Positions 10,116 to 21,337 of a stretch of 46,751 bases of DNA are shown piece after piece. Both the position numbers and the translations under genes were made by a program. Below the pieces are notes generated by a model. That model worked only from the letters and a program-made list of their open reading frames with translations, did not search any database and had not been told where the DNA came from. The first letter of the stretch is position 1. Each line of letters begins with the position of its first letter. Source of the DNA: Nannochloropsis oceanica (lineage: Eukaryota > Sar > Eustigmatophyceae > Eustigmatales > Monodopsidaceae). The DNA is taken from positions 1,127,501 through 1,174,251 of the forward strand of contig CP038135.1 of assembly GCA_004519485.1 (NCBI GenBank), given 5' to 3'.

Positions 10116-13100
10116 ATGTCGTCTTCAACCCCGTCGTCTGAATTCCCAGCGTTGCCCCCTGGCCTCGTCGCTGCCCTTCTTGCCCTCCCTCCGCCCCCTG
10201 GCAAGACATTGGCGTTTGGCACCGCAGGTAAAGCCAGTTAATAAGTGGATGAAAATGGATAGAGAAGAGAGTGGGAAGGGGAATAAAGTGGTTAAACACA
10301 TTTTAAAGTTTGTTGTTGTTCTCCCAAGTGATGAGACCAAGAATTTATCCATTTATTGTAAACCCTTCATCCTTCCTCCCTACCCACCTAGGCTTCCGCG
10401 ACAAGGCTGTATTGCTCGAGTCAACATTCATGCGGATGGGTGTCCTGGCTGCGTTGCGTTCCATGGCGCGTGGGGGGCAAGTGATCGGTAATGGATGGAA
10501 AGAGTGGGAGCAAAAGGGTGTTTGGAGATGAAGACATGGCATCTGCCTCGTTGTTTCCTTTCGCGCAATGCTTACTGCCATTCTCCCCCTTCATCCCGGA
10601 AACAGGTCTGATGGTCACAGCTTCTCATAACTCCGTGGAGGATAACGGAGTCAAGATTGTTGATCCCGAGGGAGGGATGCTGGCCATGGATTGGGAGAAA
10701 CACGCAGCCGCCCTGGCTAATGCCACGTCGGAGCAGGTGAGGAAGCGAAGGCAGGGAGAGAGGGGGATGGCAAAATTTTGACGATGAGATAGTCTATTTA
10801 ATAATTTCTTGGTCCTAATATCAGCTTCCTCCCTCCTCCCTACACGAAAAACAGGAGCTCGTCACCGTCCTTACCTCCCTCCTGCCCTCCTCGTCTTCCT
10901 CCTCCTCTTCCTCCTCGCCCCGCGTTTGGATCGCCCGTGACACCCGCCCACACTCCCTCCATCTCTCTTCCCTCGCCATCGAAGGCGCCCTCTTGCTCGT
11001 CAGTGACGGAAGAGGGGAGGGAGGGAGGGAGGGAGGGCAGGGCGCAGTGCTGGACCTGGGGCTGCTCACTACCCCACAGCTCCATCATTGCATACGCATG
11101 GAAAATGGTCGCTTCGAAGGAGGGAAGAAGGGCGGGAAGGAAGGCGCCTTCCTCGTCCCGGGAGGCACGCCGGCCTGGCAGGGTGAGGGCGGGTATATCC
11201 ACCTCCTCTCTTCCGCCTACCTCACACTCCTCTCCACCGCGGCTGGTGCCAGCCCTTCCTCCGTCCCTCTCTCCCTCCCTCCCTCTTCAGCCTTGTGGGT
11301 GGATTGCGCTCATGGTATTGGTGCGCTCAAGCTACCGGCTGTGCTGGCGGCGATTAATGAGGCGGCGACGAGCGAAGGTGAGGGAGGGAGGGAGGGAGGG
11401 AGGGAGGGAGGCGGAGTCACCGTGGCCGGGGGTTGAGTGCTGTTGAGGTCTTCGAGCTGGCGGTGGTTCTCGAGGAGGTGGCAACGAGAGGTATTGGGGA
11501 AGACGGGGAGCGAGGGTGTGAGGGAGGGAGGGAGGGAAGGGAGGGGTGCCGTAACCTCACTAGATGCCTCCTTCACGTCTCTCCCCACCTCCCTTTCCGT
11601 TCGCTTCCATCCCAGCCGCTAAGCTGGACGTGACGCTGGTCAACACGGCTGAGGAGGAGAACGCCATCCTTCTCAACGACGCCTGTGGCGCTGAGTTTGT
11701 GCAGAAGGGGCAGAAGCCGCCGAAGGGAATGGAGAAGGAGAAGGGTAGGTGGGAAGGGAGGGAGGGAGGGAGGGAGGGAGGGAGGGAGTGTGGGAGGGAT
11801 AAGAGTATGAGGCCTGCCTTTCATTTATGTTACTAATGAGGATGGAATAAAAACCTTGCCTTTACTGGAGGGTGAGAGGGAGGGAGAGAGGGAGGGAGAG
11901 AGGGAGGGAGGGAGGGAGGGAGGGAGGGAGGGAGGGAGGGAAGGAGGGAGGGAGGGTTTGAATTCCATCCTCATGTATGAAATCAATGAAAGGCAGGCCT
12001 CGTATTCCCGTCCATCCCCTCCTCCTATCCCTCCCTCCCCCCCCCTCCTTCCTCCAGACAAGGGCAAGCGGTGGGCGAGCTTGGACGGGGACGCCGACCG
12101 CCTCGTATACCATTATTTCGACCAGGATGGTACGACCCGCCCGCCTCCCCCCTCCCCTCCCCCTCCCTTTATATTTATTAATTTGTTTGTGTTAAGTTTT
12201 TTTATGCGTATTTGCAAGAGTGAAGGCAAGGCATGGCGCATGACGCTCTCCTCCTCTGTCCCTCCCGCTTTCCCTCCTGCCCTCCCTCTTCAAGGCCACT
12301 GGCACCTCCTCGATGGCGATAAGATGGCTGTGCTCGCCGCCGATTTCCTCATGGACGCGCTCAGGGAGTCTGGACTGCCGCCTCCCGAGGGTAGGGAGGG
12401 AGGCATGGAGGGAGGTATGGAGGGAGGTATGGAGGTATGGAGGGAGGGAGGGTAGCTCATCTCGTTGCTCATGTCCATTCCTTGTCCTCACAGTATCCAC
12501 AGGAGGCGACGGAGGACCCGGCGGGGAGTGGAGGGTCGCGGTTGTCCAGACAGCCTACGCCAATGGGGCCTCCACACGTACGTGCACCATGCCCTTTATC
12601 CCTTCCTCCCTTCCTCCCTCCCTCCCTCCTTCCTTGTGCTGTACTTTGCCTCGTCTTTCAGCTCGCCCTTATCCACATCCCTGCCTTCCTCCTCCTCCCC
12701 CCCCCCCCCCCTTCCTTCTTTCTCCCCCACCCATTCACTCCCCTTGTCCCACCGATACTCCTCTCCCTCTCACCTTCCTCCTTCCTTCCCTCCCTTTGTC
12801 TGTCAGGCTACCTCCGCGAGAAGGGCGTCCCTGTGGCTTTTGCCAAGACGGGCGTTAAATTTGTGCACCATGAGGCGGAGAAGTACGACCTGGGCATCTA
12901 CTTCGAGGTCAGGGAGGGGGCGAGGGAGGGAGGGGGGGAGAGAGGGAGGGAAGGAGGGAGTTTCACAGCCGTCTCTCACCGAAACTCACTTTGAGCTGTG
13001 CTGGAGGAGAGGAGAATACAGCCTACCTTCAATTCCATTACGCTCACTCACTCCCTCAGTGACCCACTCAGACAAACACTACTCTCTCTCTCTCCCCCCC

Positions 13101-14606
13101 TCCCTCTCTGCCTCTCTCCCCCCCCCTCTCTCTCTCCACTCTTCCCCTACCCCATCTCGCTTACACACGCCAACACACACGCCAGCCACCTGTCTCCCCC
13201 CCTGTCTCCCTGCACACCCACATACACACCATACACTCACCCCTCCCTGCCTCACACACATCTACCCGCCCACCGTGCCCTCCTCGTCCCGCACCCTCCC
13301 ACTTCCCCTCAGGCCAATGGACATGGCACCGTCCTCTTCAGCGAGGCCCTGTCCCTTGCCCTCCTGGCCCACCACGCGTCTTTCGCGGAGGGAGGGGCAG
13401 AGGAGTGGGTGGAGGAAAAGCTGAAGCAGAAGGTAGCAACCACCCGCCTGATCAGTGCACAGCAGCTCATCAACCAGGTGAGGCTCACCTCTCCTTCTGC
13501 TCCACATTTTCTTCTTTCCCTCTCTCTTTCCCCGGCCCTTTGCTCATCTCATCTCAGTCGCCTCTTTCGTCGTTCTTCCCTCCTTCACTACCTCCCTCCC
13601 TTTCTCCAACCACAATCTTTTGCATGCCCTCACCAGGCGGTCGGCGACGCCATAAGCGACTTGCTCTTTATCGAGGCCGTGCTACGGTAAGCACTCCAAC
13701 CTCTCTCCACCCTTCCGCCCTCCCCTTGCTTCCTCCTTCCTGCCTCCTTCTCAGATTCCCACTCTCGCCCGACTCTTGCCTTTCCTCATTCCCTTCTTCC
13801 CTCCCTCCTTCCCTCCCTCCCTCCCCTCCCTCCTTCCCTCGTCCCTAGCCTGAAAGGGTGGGACGTGTCCGCCTGGGCGCAGGGGCTGTACACGGACTTG
13901 CCCTCGAAGCAGCTCAAGCTCCAGGTGCCAGATAGGACAGTAGTGAGGTAGGACGGGAGGGAGGGAGGGAAGGAGGGAGGGAAAAAGGGAAGGAAGGAGG
14001 AGGCGTTGATTTCTTTCAGCCGAAAGGGATTAAGCTCCAGGTGCTGGACGGGTACGAGGTAGCAAAGGAGGAAGGGAGGGAGGGGAGGAAGGGATGAATA
14101 CCGAGAATTAAAAAAGTAAAGAAGGCTTAGAGAGAAAAGCAGACTCGCAAATCCATCGCAAGACAGAAGACAAAACTTCATCATTCATGTCCTTCTTTCC
14201 TTCCTTCCTCCCTCCTCCCCTCCTTTCCCCCAGCTGCAACGCCGACGAGACCCGCGCCCTCACCCCACCCAGTCTCCAAGAGAGGCTCGATGCCCTGATG
14301 GCCGCCCCGGCAGTGGCCCCTCACGGCCGTGTCTTTGTCCGTCCTTCGGGGACGGAGGACGTGGTCAGGGTGTATGCAGGTGAGCACGGAGGGAGTGGAA
14401 TGAGGGGACGGTGAGGGAGGAGGACAGGCCATCCGCTCATCCATGTTTTGGGCCCATTATAATAATTATTATTACGCACAGAGGCGGACACACCAGATGC
14501 GGCGGCAGAGCTGGCCACGGAGGCGGCGCGCATCGTGCAGGAGATGGTTGGGACACCGCCCAAGCAAGAGGGGAACGGAGGGAGGACAGGAGGCGGAATG
14601 GAATAG
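10116..14606 (+). CDS. PGM3: Phosphoacetylglucosamine mutase
   Basis: Converts GlcNAc-6-phosphate to GlcNAc-1-phosphate on the cytosolic route to UDP-GlcNAc. Fourteen exons join in phase: 10116-10227, 10392-10487, 10606-10736, 10855-11377, 11616-11744, 12058-12129, 12295-12390, 12494-12577, 12807-12907, 13313-13477, 13637-13686, 13849-13947, 14234-14379, 14482-14606, giving 642 aa (human 542). The catalytic phosphoserine loop T-A-S-H-N-S has Ser76. The metal loop D-G-D-A-D-R is at ~340-345. The phosphate-binding loop R-P-S-G-T-E-D is at ~589-595. The motifs [16 protein letters not shown] and [11 protein letters not shown] match the family closely. The extra length is mostly low-complexity sequence in exon 4: a serine run, a GGGA-repeat-encoded G-R-E-G-G segment at ~164-177, and Pro/Ser stretches. 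A decayed copy of exon 9 plus intron 9 lies in the array at 18023 and 21338. Confidence 0.96.
11871..11956. repeat. (GGGA)n tract in PGM3 intron 5
   Basis: Long run of GGGAGAGAGGGA then pure GGGA units inside the intron between 11745 and 12057. The intron ends in a C-rich TCCCTCCC stretch before its CAG acceptor, so the two blocks are mutually complementary in the transcript. Confidence 0.88.
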
Positions 14607-15126
14607 ATAGCTTTTCTCTTATTTTGCGAAGGAGAATGACGATTGAGTTATGGATACAAATAAACCGGATTCATGCGCTTCGTATTGCCTCTCCTCCTGG
14701 TTCGATTCCCTTTGACGTGGGACGTCCCATTGGGCCTGTGAATAGTGAATAGTGAATGAATAAATAGTGGGGAGGGACGAGATCGGAAAAGCAGAGGGAA
14801 AGTAAATGGTGAATATATTACGTTTGCTTTGTTTTAAAATTTCTCCTGCCTTTTCTTGATTTATATATATATTGAAATTCGTGGGAGAATGATATGCTAG
14901 CCTTGTTCTAATACCTCGTGACAAGACTTGCGCCCACTGAGATGGAAAATGTGGATCTGGGCCGAAAAACTAATCGTGACCCTGACTTTTTGGGTCGCAT
15001 GTGGTAAATTGTGTTTTCCCAGATCGCGGAATGCGTATCTAGAGCCATGACGATGGACATTCCATCAAGTGCAGCAATACTCTCTTTGTGGTTTCAGTGA
15101 TGACCATAGCGTGAAGCATGGTCTGC
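14607..15126. other. PGM3 3' flank up to the array edge
   Basis: Contains the PGM3 3' UTR and AT-rich sequence, including a TATATATAT stretch near 14865. No gene seen. Unique sequence stops at 15126, where the repeat unit starts. Confidence 0.6.
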
Positions 15127-15140
15127 TCATTCTTTTTTGG

Positions 15141-15169
15141 TAGTTTCCTACAATCCTAAAATTATCGCG
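15141..15169 (+). repeat. 29-bp inverted repeat, left arm (unit 1)
   Basis: Begins TAGTTTCCTACAATCC and ends TTATCGCG. Its exact reverse complement is at 17832-17860, 2.7 kb away, with the secreted-protein gene between. The arms recur in unit 2 (18456-18484 and 21147-21175). In unit 3 the left arm is at 21771-21799 and the right arm near 26588-26616. It could be the terminal inverted repeat of a mobile element, but I see no clear target-site duplication or transposase. Confidence 0.85.
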
Positions 15170-16198
15170 TGCAGTCTATCCCCAGACAAATGCAAACACA
15201 GGTGCTTACAGAAGCATGCCACCTCTCGGGATTACACACGAGGGGAAGCCTAAAATGCTGTCGTATGAGCAGTTGTCATGTAGAGAAGGAAAAGCGTGTG
15301 CTCATGAGGAACATGAAAGGGGTATTAAACATCATCGTGCACAAGATGAGTGCAGCAAAACCATCTTCTGGTGCAAGTACACCAAGCTAGAGCAGACAAT
15401 AGTACAGATAACATGGACAAGGCGAACCAGCTCGAGTCGAAACATTCATAATACCAAGGAGTGGCCAACGGACGCGTCGGAACATAATTGCCTTCTTTCT
15501 CCAAGAGACAATCTTCGTCTTCCTTGATGACTCCACTGCCTACACATGCCAAGTACACACGCATAGGACATTAAACATAACCATACCTATCTCCAATATA
15601 AGGCGAGAGACATCAAGACAACGCGTAAGAGAAGTGCGTCGTACCAGACGCACAGGAAGCAAACCAGCCAGCCAATGGCGTCACAATTTATGGTGATGTA
15701 GCTTCGGTTTTAAACCCCAAAAAAACAAAAACCAGTTTATGGTTTGAAACCAAAAACCAGTTTATTTGGTGGTTTTTGGTTTTCTTTTCTTGGATTGAAT
15801 CTCAATGTTTCATACACTTGGTTGCTTGTGCTCTTGCATTATTGTATTTCAGTTGCTTGCTTCCTTGTATGCGTACCGTCAGCCTGCATGGTAGCACCAT
15901 CGATGGGCTACTTGCCTGTTTGCCACATCTGATCTGGTTGGTTGCCTCCTTGGGAAAGCAATGGAATCCCTTGGAATACCGCACAGACATACTCTGTGTC
16001 TCACAGATAAAGTGTCTGTGACACCCCGAGATACTCGCACCTACCCACATGTCCATGTCCACACGCACACGCACATGCATCCCTCCCCCGCTCTCAACCC
16101 ACCCAGCCCCACAATGTATATCAATCGTTCTTAACCCTCCCCACCCACACCTCACGCACTCTGTTTCATCCATACGTGGCAACACAAGCAAGCCAACA

Positions 16199-16627
16199 AT
16201 GTTCATCAAGAAGCTGCCCTCGCTCCTTGTGCTTGCTTTATGCGCCAGTAATGCGGCCGCCGGTTACACCAAGACGGTCAACGCCTCCACCTACGCTCTG
16301 ACAACGTATGATGCCGCCGCTGACAAGCCCCTCCAGGTGAAGCCCAACACCGTCTACACCATCGACAAGTTTCTCGACGAAGACTACCACATTGTAATCC
16401 AGTGCCCGCAGCCCAAGAATGGTCGCATGAAGAAGAAGGGTTTCATCACCTATTTGAGCTATTACGAAGGCTTTAATGACAGTGGTCTCGAAGTCTATGG
16501 GGACGGCAGCGACGATGTACAAGGTGAAATATGGAGTGCCGTTGGTGATCCTGGGTACGGATCTTTCCTTGCGCTGTTCTGCACCAATGGCAAGCTTACC
16601 TTTGGCTTTAATTATGAAGGCTCATGA
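16199..16627 (+). CDS. Small secreted protein, array copy 1 (unknown function)
   Basis: 142 aa with no family I recognise. The start is set at the ATG at 16199 because it opens a typical signal peptide: M-F-I-K-K, then a Leu/Val/Ala core, with a likely A-A-A-G cleavage region around residue 22. The frame is open further upstream to 16049, but that extension is low-complexity and would bury the signal peptide. The mature part has two cysteines, in I-Q-C-P-Q-P and L-F-C-T-N-G, which could form one disulphide. It also has two N-glycosylation sequons (N-A-S and N-D-S) and many Gly, Tyr and Asp residues. The predicted compact, possibly beta-rich exported domain is inference. There is no intron. 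Two identical copies follow at 19514 and 22829. Confidence 0.78.
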   Translation: MFIKKLPSLLVLALCASNAAAGYTKTVNASTYALTTYDAAADKPLQVKPNTVYTIDKFLDEDYHIVIQCPQPKNGRMKKKGFITYLSYYEGFNDSGLEVYGDGSDDVQGEIWSAVGDPGYGSFLALFCTNGKLTFGFNYEGS

Positions 16628-17117
16628 TAGCGTGTCGTACTGAATATTATGATTGAATGACCGGACCAGCTTCTCATTCCAATCTCTATTTGTTTGCTGT
16701 GATGTGTTGCCGAGACGCGTGTATCTTTGACGACGTCCTGTCATTTCTACTCTTGCACGAGGATGTGAGCATAATTCAGGGACCGATGAAAGCCCGGCAA
16801 CCCCATCAGAAGCCTTGGTGGATGAATAATCACATGGTACGGAGTGGAGAAGTAGCTAAAGAATCAAAAGCAAGGCGCCAAAATCGAAACTTTGACGGCT
16901 CTGTTTTCTTTCCCCCCCTTTCGGGTCTTTTTTGTTTTTGTGCATGCGCAAAGTGCGAGTCTGACAGAGTATTAAAAAACAAGGACCGTTAACGACCAAG
17001 CAATTCAGAAGAGAGCACATTTCACTCCTGAACATCATCATACAGCCCTCTTAGATCCCTAAACCAAGCAAAAGCTCGAAGCGCGTAATAACAACACCAC
17101 AAATAATATAAACCGTA

Positions 17118-17535
17118 CGGACTATACATAATTCTGTGTACGTTTTTTGCTCTTTTTATTTTTTTTTTAGTTTTAATCACCATAACGTGCAGAAGCAAAG
17201 CCACCGGCATGATGGCATCTGCTTCTATCTTAATGTTAGCACCGAACTAATCCTGCCCCGCATGACGGGGTAGATGCCGGTATCCGTTCTACTCGGGCCG
17301 TGGGATGACCGGCAGTCAAAGGAGCGGCCTTCTCAGAGCGGAATGCGTCATCGTCCCGTACCATCGAGTGGGACTGATGCCGGCACCTATCCCGTCATGT
17401 GGGGCGGGCTTAATTTGGTGCTCGCATTAAGATAGAAGTAGATGTCATCATGCCAGTGGCAAAGCACGTGATGGTGAATTAAACCCAGAAAAAATTAAAA
17501 GAGCAAAAAACTTATATAACTTTCTGTATAGTCCG
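17118..17535. mobile_element. MITE-like fold-back element in unit 1
   Basis: About 418 bp beginning CGGACTATACA and ending with the reverse complement TGTATAGTCCG. Inside, T-rich TTTTTTGCTCTTTTTA near the left end mirrors AAAAGAGCAAAAAACTTA near the right. The central part pairs through CCCGCATGACGGG-type and ATGCCGG-type blocks. No coding capacity is seen, so it would be non-autonomous. Related copies sit at 20433, 23954 and 25874. Confidence 0.75.
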
Positions 17536-17831
17536 TGAAGAAGTGAGCGAAGTGAAGCGCAACTGTTGCTTCTTTCTCTTCGCACCACAGATGCGGACAC
17601 TGTATAAAATGCTTCCCCTCTGACCTCCTCTTCCCCCACCCCTTCTCCTAGCCCTGTATGGGCCGTCCGAGGGCTTTGCTGGTATAGTTAAAAACCTGTC
17701 AAAGCCACAAAAAAATATTTGGCAAAATAAGGGGAAAATTACTGTTGGAGGGCTTATGCTCGTTTGTAGTCCTGGTGACGTGGCGGACTTGTGCTCGGGT
17801 AGGTAGCATTTGTTTGCGGGTATGGGTTGCG

Positions 17832-17860
17832 CGCGATAATTTTAGGATTGTAGGAAACTA
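17832..17860 (-). repeat. 29-bp inverted repeat, right arm (unit 1)
   Basis: Exact reverse complement of 15141-15169. The sequence between the two arms is 2.66 kb and encloses the secreted-protein gene and the fold-back element. Confidence 0.85.
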
Positions 17861-18022
17861 CAGCTCACTTTTGCCACCAAATCTTATGAGCCTGAGGGTC
17901 TCCGATTTCTTCTTTTCCAAGCAAGGCGGGCAGGAAATCAAGCGGACATCCACCAAGGCATACTCAAGCAAATAATTGACCTTTTTTACTCAACAATGCT
18001 GTGACAATTTATAGCTTCATGA

Positions 18023-18440
18023 GGCGAGGAAGTAGGACCTGGGCATTTACTTTGAGGTCAGAGAGGGGTGGAGGGAGGGAGGGGGGGGAAGGAGGGGTGG
18101 AAAGAGGGAGGCAAGGAGGGAGGTTCACGGCCGTGTCTACCGAAACTCAACTTGAGCTGTGCCAGAGAGGAGAAGAATACGGCCCACCTTCAATCTTATT
18201 ACGCCCACTCATTCACTAAGTGACCGACTCAGACAAACAATACTCTCTCTCTCCCTCCAACTCTGCCGCTCTCCACCACCCCTCTCTGTCTCCACTCTTC
18301 CCCTACCCGGCGATCTCGCTTACATTCACCAACAAACATGCCAGCCATCTGTCTCTCCCCCCGTCCCCCTGCACACCCACATCAGCACCATACACTTATC
18401 CATCCCCGCCTCACACACATCTACCCGCCCACCGAGCCGT
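18023..18440 (+). pseudogene. Decayed PGM3 exon 9 / intron 9 fragment (unit 1)
   Basis: Diverged duplicate of ~12,883-13,290: the end of PGM3 exon 9, its donor and most of intron 9. The exon part retains D-L-G-I-Y-F-E followed by a GTCAGAG donor, but the Tyr codon before it has become TAG and the sequence upstream is scrambled. The intron part follows the parent through the GGGA tract, an ACCGAAACTCA block, an ACTCAGACAAACA block and the CACACACATCTACCCGCCCACCG end. Many substitutions and small indels show it is not recent. No coding function is expected. Confidence 0.85.
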
Positions 18441-19513
18441 GTCATTCTTTTTTGGTAGTTTCCTACAATCCTAAAATTATCGCGTGCAGTCTATCCCCAG
18501 ACAAATGCAAACACAGGTGCTTACAGAAGCATGCCACCTCTCGGGATTACACACGAGGGGAAGCCTAAAATGCTGTCGTATGAGCAGTTGTCATGTAGAG
18601 AAGGAAAAGCGTGTGCTCATGAGGAACATGAAAGGGGTATTAAACATCATCGTGCACAAGATGAGTGCAGCAAAACCATCTTCTGGTGCAAGTACACCAA
18701 GCTAGAGCAGACAATAGTACAGATAACATGGACAAGGCGAACCAGCTCGAGTCGAAACATTCATAATACCAAGGAGTGGCCAACGGACGCGTCGGAACAT
18801 AATTGCCTTCTTTCTCCAAGAGACAATCTTCGTCTTCCTTGATGACTCCACTGCCTACACATGCCAAGTACACACGCATAGGACATTAAACATAACCATA
18901 CCTATCTCCAATATAAGGCGAGAGACATCAAGACAACGCGTAAGAGAAGTGCGTCGTACCAGACGCACAGGAAGCAAACCAGCCAGCCAATGGCGTCACA
19001 ATTTATGGTGATGTAGCTTCGGTTTTAAACCCCAAAAAAACAAAAACCAGTTTATGGTTTGAAACCAAAAACCAGTTTATTTGGTGGTTTTTGGTTTTCT
19101 TTTCTTGGATTGAATCTCAATGTTTCATACACTTGGTTGCTTGTGCTCTTGCATTATTGTATTTCAGTTGCTTGCTTCCTTGTATGCGTACCGTCAGCCT
19201 GCATGGTAGCACCATCGATGGGCTACTTGCCTGTTTGCCACATCTGATCTGGTTGGTTGCCTCCTTGGGAAAGCAATGGAATCCCTTGGAATACCGCACA
19301 GACATACTCTGTGTCTCACAGATAAAGTGTCTGTGACACCCCGAGATACTCGCACCTACCCACATGTCCATGTCCACACGCACACGCACATGCATCCCTC
19401 CCCCGCTCTCAACCCACCCAGCCCCACAATGTATATCAATCGTTCTTAACCCTCCCCACCCACACCTCACGCACTCTGTTTCATCCATACGTGGCAACAC
19501 AAGCAAGCCAACA

Positions 19514-19942
19514 ATGTTCATCAAGAAGCTGCCCTCGCTCCTTGTGCTTGCTTTATGCGCCAGTAATGCGGCCGCCGGTTACACCAAGACGGTCAACGCC
19601 TCCACCTACGCTCTGACAACGTATGATGCCGCCGCTGACAAGCCCCTCCAGGTGAAGCCCAACACCGTCTACACCATCGACAAGTTTCTCGACGAAGACT
19701 ACCACATTGTAATCCAGTGCCCGCAGCCCAAGAATGGTCGCATGAAGAAGAAGGGTTTCATCACCTATTTGAGCTATTACGAAGGCTTTAATGACAGTGG
19801 TCTCGAAGTCTATGGGGACGGCAGCGACGATGTACAAGGTGAAATATGGAGTGCCGTTGGTGATCCTGGGTACGGATCTTTCCTTGCGCTGTTCTGCACC
19901 AATGGCAAGCTTACCTTTGGCTTTAATTATGAAGGCTCATGA
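19514..19942 (+). CDS. Small secreted protein, array copy 2
   Basis: Same 142-aa product as the gene at 16199, shifted by exactly 3,315 bases, with the same signal peptide, two cysteines and two sequons. Its upstream and downstream sequence is also the same, so it should share whatever promoter copy 1 has. Confidence 0.78.
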   Translation: MFIKKLPSLLVLALCASNAAAGYTKTVNASTYALTTYDAAADKPLQVKPNTVYTIDKFLDEDYHIVIQCPQPKNGRMKKKGFITYLSYYEGFNDSGLEVYGDGSDDVQGEIWSAVGDPGYGSFLALFCTNGKLTFGFNYEGS

Positions 19943-20432
19943 TAGCGTGTCGTACTGAATATTATGATTGAATGACCGGACCAGCTTCTCATTCCAATCT
20001 CTATTTGTTTGCTGTGATGTGTTGCCGAGACGCGTGTATCTTTGACGACGTCCTGTCATTTCTACTCTTGCACGAGGATGTGAGCATAATTCAGGGACCG
20101 ATGAAAGCCCGGCAACCCCATCAGAAGCCTTGGTGGATGAATAATCACATGGTACGGAGTGGAGAAGTAGCTAAAGAATCAAAAGCAAGGCGCCAAAATC
20201 GAAACTTTGACGGCTCTGTTTTCTTTCCCCCCCTTTCGGGTCTTTTTTGTTTTTGTGCATGCGCAAAGTGCGAGTCTGACAGAGTATTAAAAAACAAGGA
20301 CCGTTAACGACCAAGCAATTCAGAAGAGAGCACATTTCACTCCTGAACATCATCATACAGCCCTCTTAGATCCCTAAACCAAGCAAAAGCTCGAAGCGCG
20401 TAATAACAACACCACAAATAATATAAACCGTA

Positions 20433-20850
20433 CGGACTATACATAATTCTGTGTACGTTTTTTGCTCTTTTTATTTTTTTTTTAGTTTTAATCACCATAA
20501 CGTGCAGAAGCAAAGCCACCGGCATGATGGCATCTGCTTCTATCTTAATGTTAGCACCGAACTAATCCTGCCCCGCATGACGGGGTAGATGCCGGTATCC
20601 GTTCTACTCGGGCCGTGGGATGACCGGCAGTCAAAGGAGCGGCCTTCTCAGAGCGGAATGCGTCATCGTCCCGTACCATCGAGTGGGACTGATGCCGGCA
20701 CCTATCCCGTCATGTGGGGCGGGCTTAATTTGGTGCTCGCATTAAGATAGAAGTAGATGTCATCATGCCAGTGGCAAAGCACGTGATGGTGAATTAAACC
20801 CAGAAAAAATTAAAAGAGCAAAAAACTTATATAACTTTCTGTATAGTCCG
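20433..20850. mobile_element. MITE-like fold-back element in unit 2
   Basis: Same element as 17118-17535, duplicated as part of the array unit rather than inserted independently. Confidence 0.75.
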
Positions 20851-21337
20851 TGAAGAAGTGAGCGAAGTGAAGCGCAACTGTTGCTTCTTTCTCTTCGCAC
20901 CACAGATGCGGACACTGTATAAAATGCTTCCCCTCTGACCTCCTCTTCCCCCACCCCTTCTCCTAGCCCTGTATGGGCCGTCCGAGGGCTTTGCTGGTAT
21001 AGTTAAAAACCTGTCAAAGCCACAAAAAAATATTTGGCAAAATAAGGGGAAAATTACTGTTGGAGGGCTTATGCTCGTTTGTAGTCCTGGTGACGTGGCG
21101 GACTTGTGCTCGGGTAGGTAGCATTTGTTTGCGGGTATGGGTTGCGCGCGATAATTTTAGGATTGTAGGAAACTACAGCTCACTTTTGCCACCAAATCTT
21201 ATGAGCCTGAGGGTCTCCGATTTCTTCTTTTCCAAGCAAGGCGGGCAGGAAATCAAGCGGACATCCACCAAGGCATACTCAAGCAAATAATTGACCTTTT
21301 TTACTCAACAATGCTGTGACAATTTATAGCTTCATGA

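Larger units (their letters stand above)
15127..18441. repeat. Tandem array unit 1 (3,315 bp)
   Basis: First full copy of a direct tandem repeat with a period of exactly 3,315 bases, since every internal landmark recurs at +3315. Order inside the unit: 29-bp inverted repeat arm (15141-15169), ~1 kb without a supportable gene, the secreted-protein gene (16199-16627), a fold-back element (17118-17535), the second 29-bp arm (17832-17860), then a decayed PGM3 fragment (18023-18440). Its left edge joins unique sequence and its right edge joins unit 2 after a GCCGTG sequence. Confidence 0.95.

Noticed and set aside
16049-16198. Upstream in-frame extension of the secreted protein (50 residues)
   Set aside because: Low-complexity Thr/Arg/Pro sequence that would place the clear signal peptide internally. 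The ATG at 16199 is preferred.
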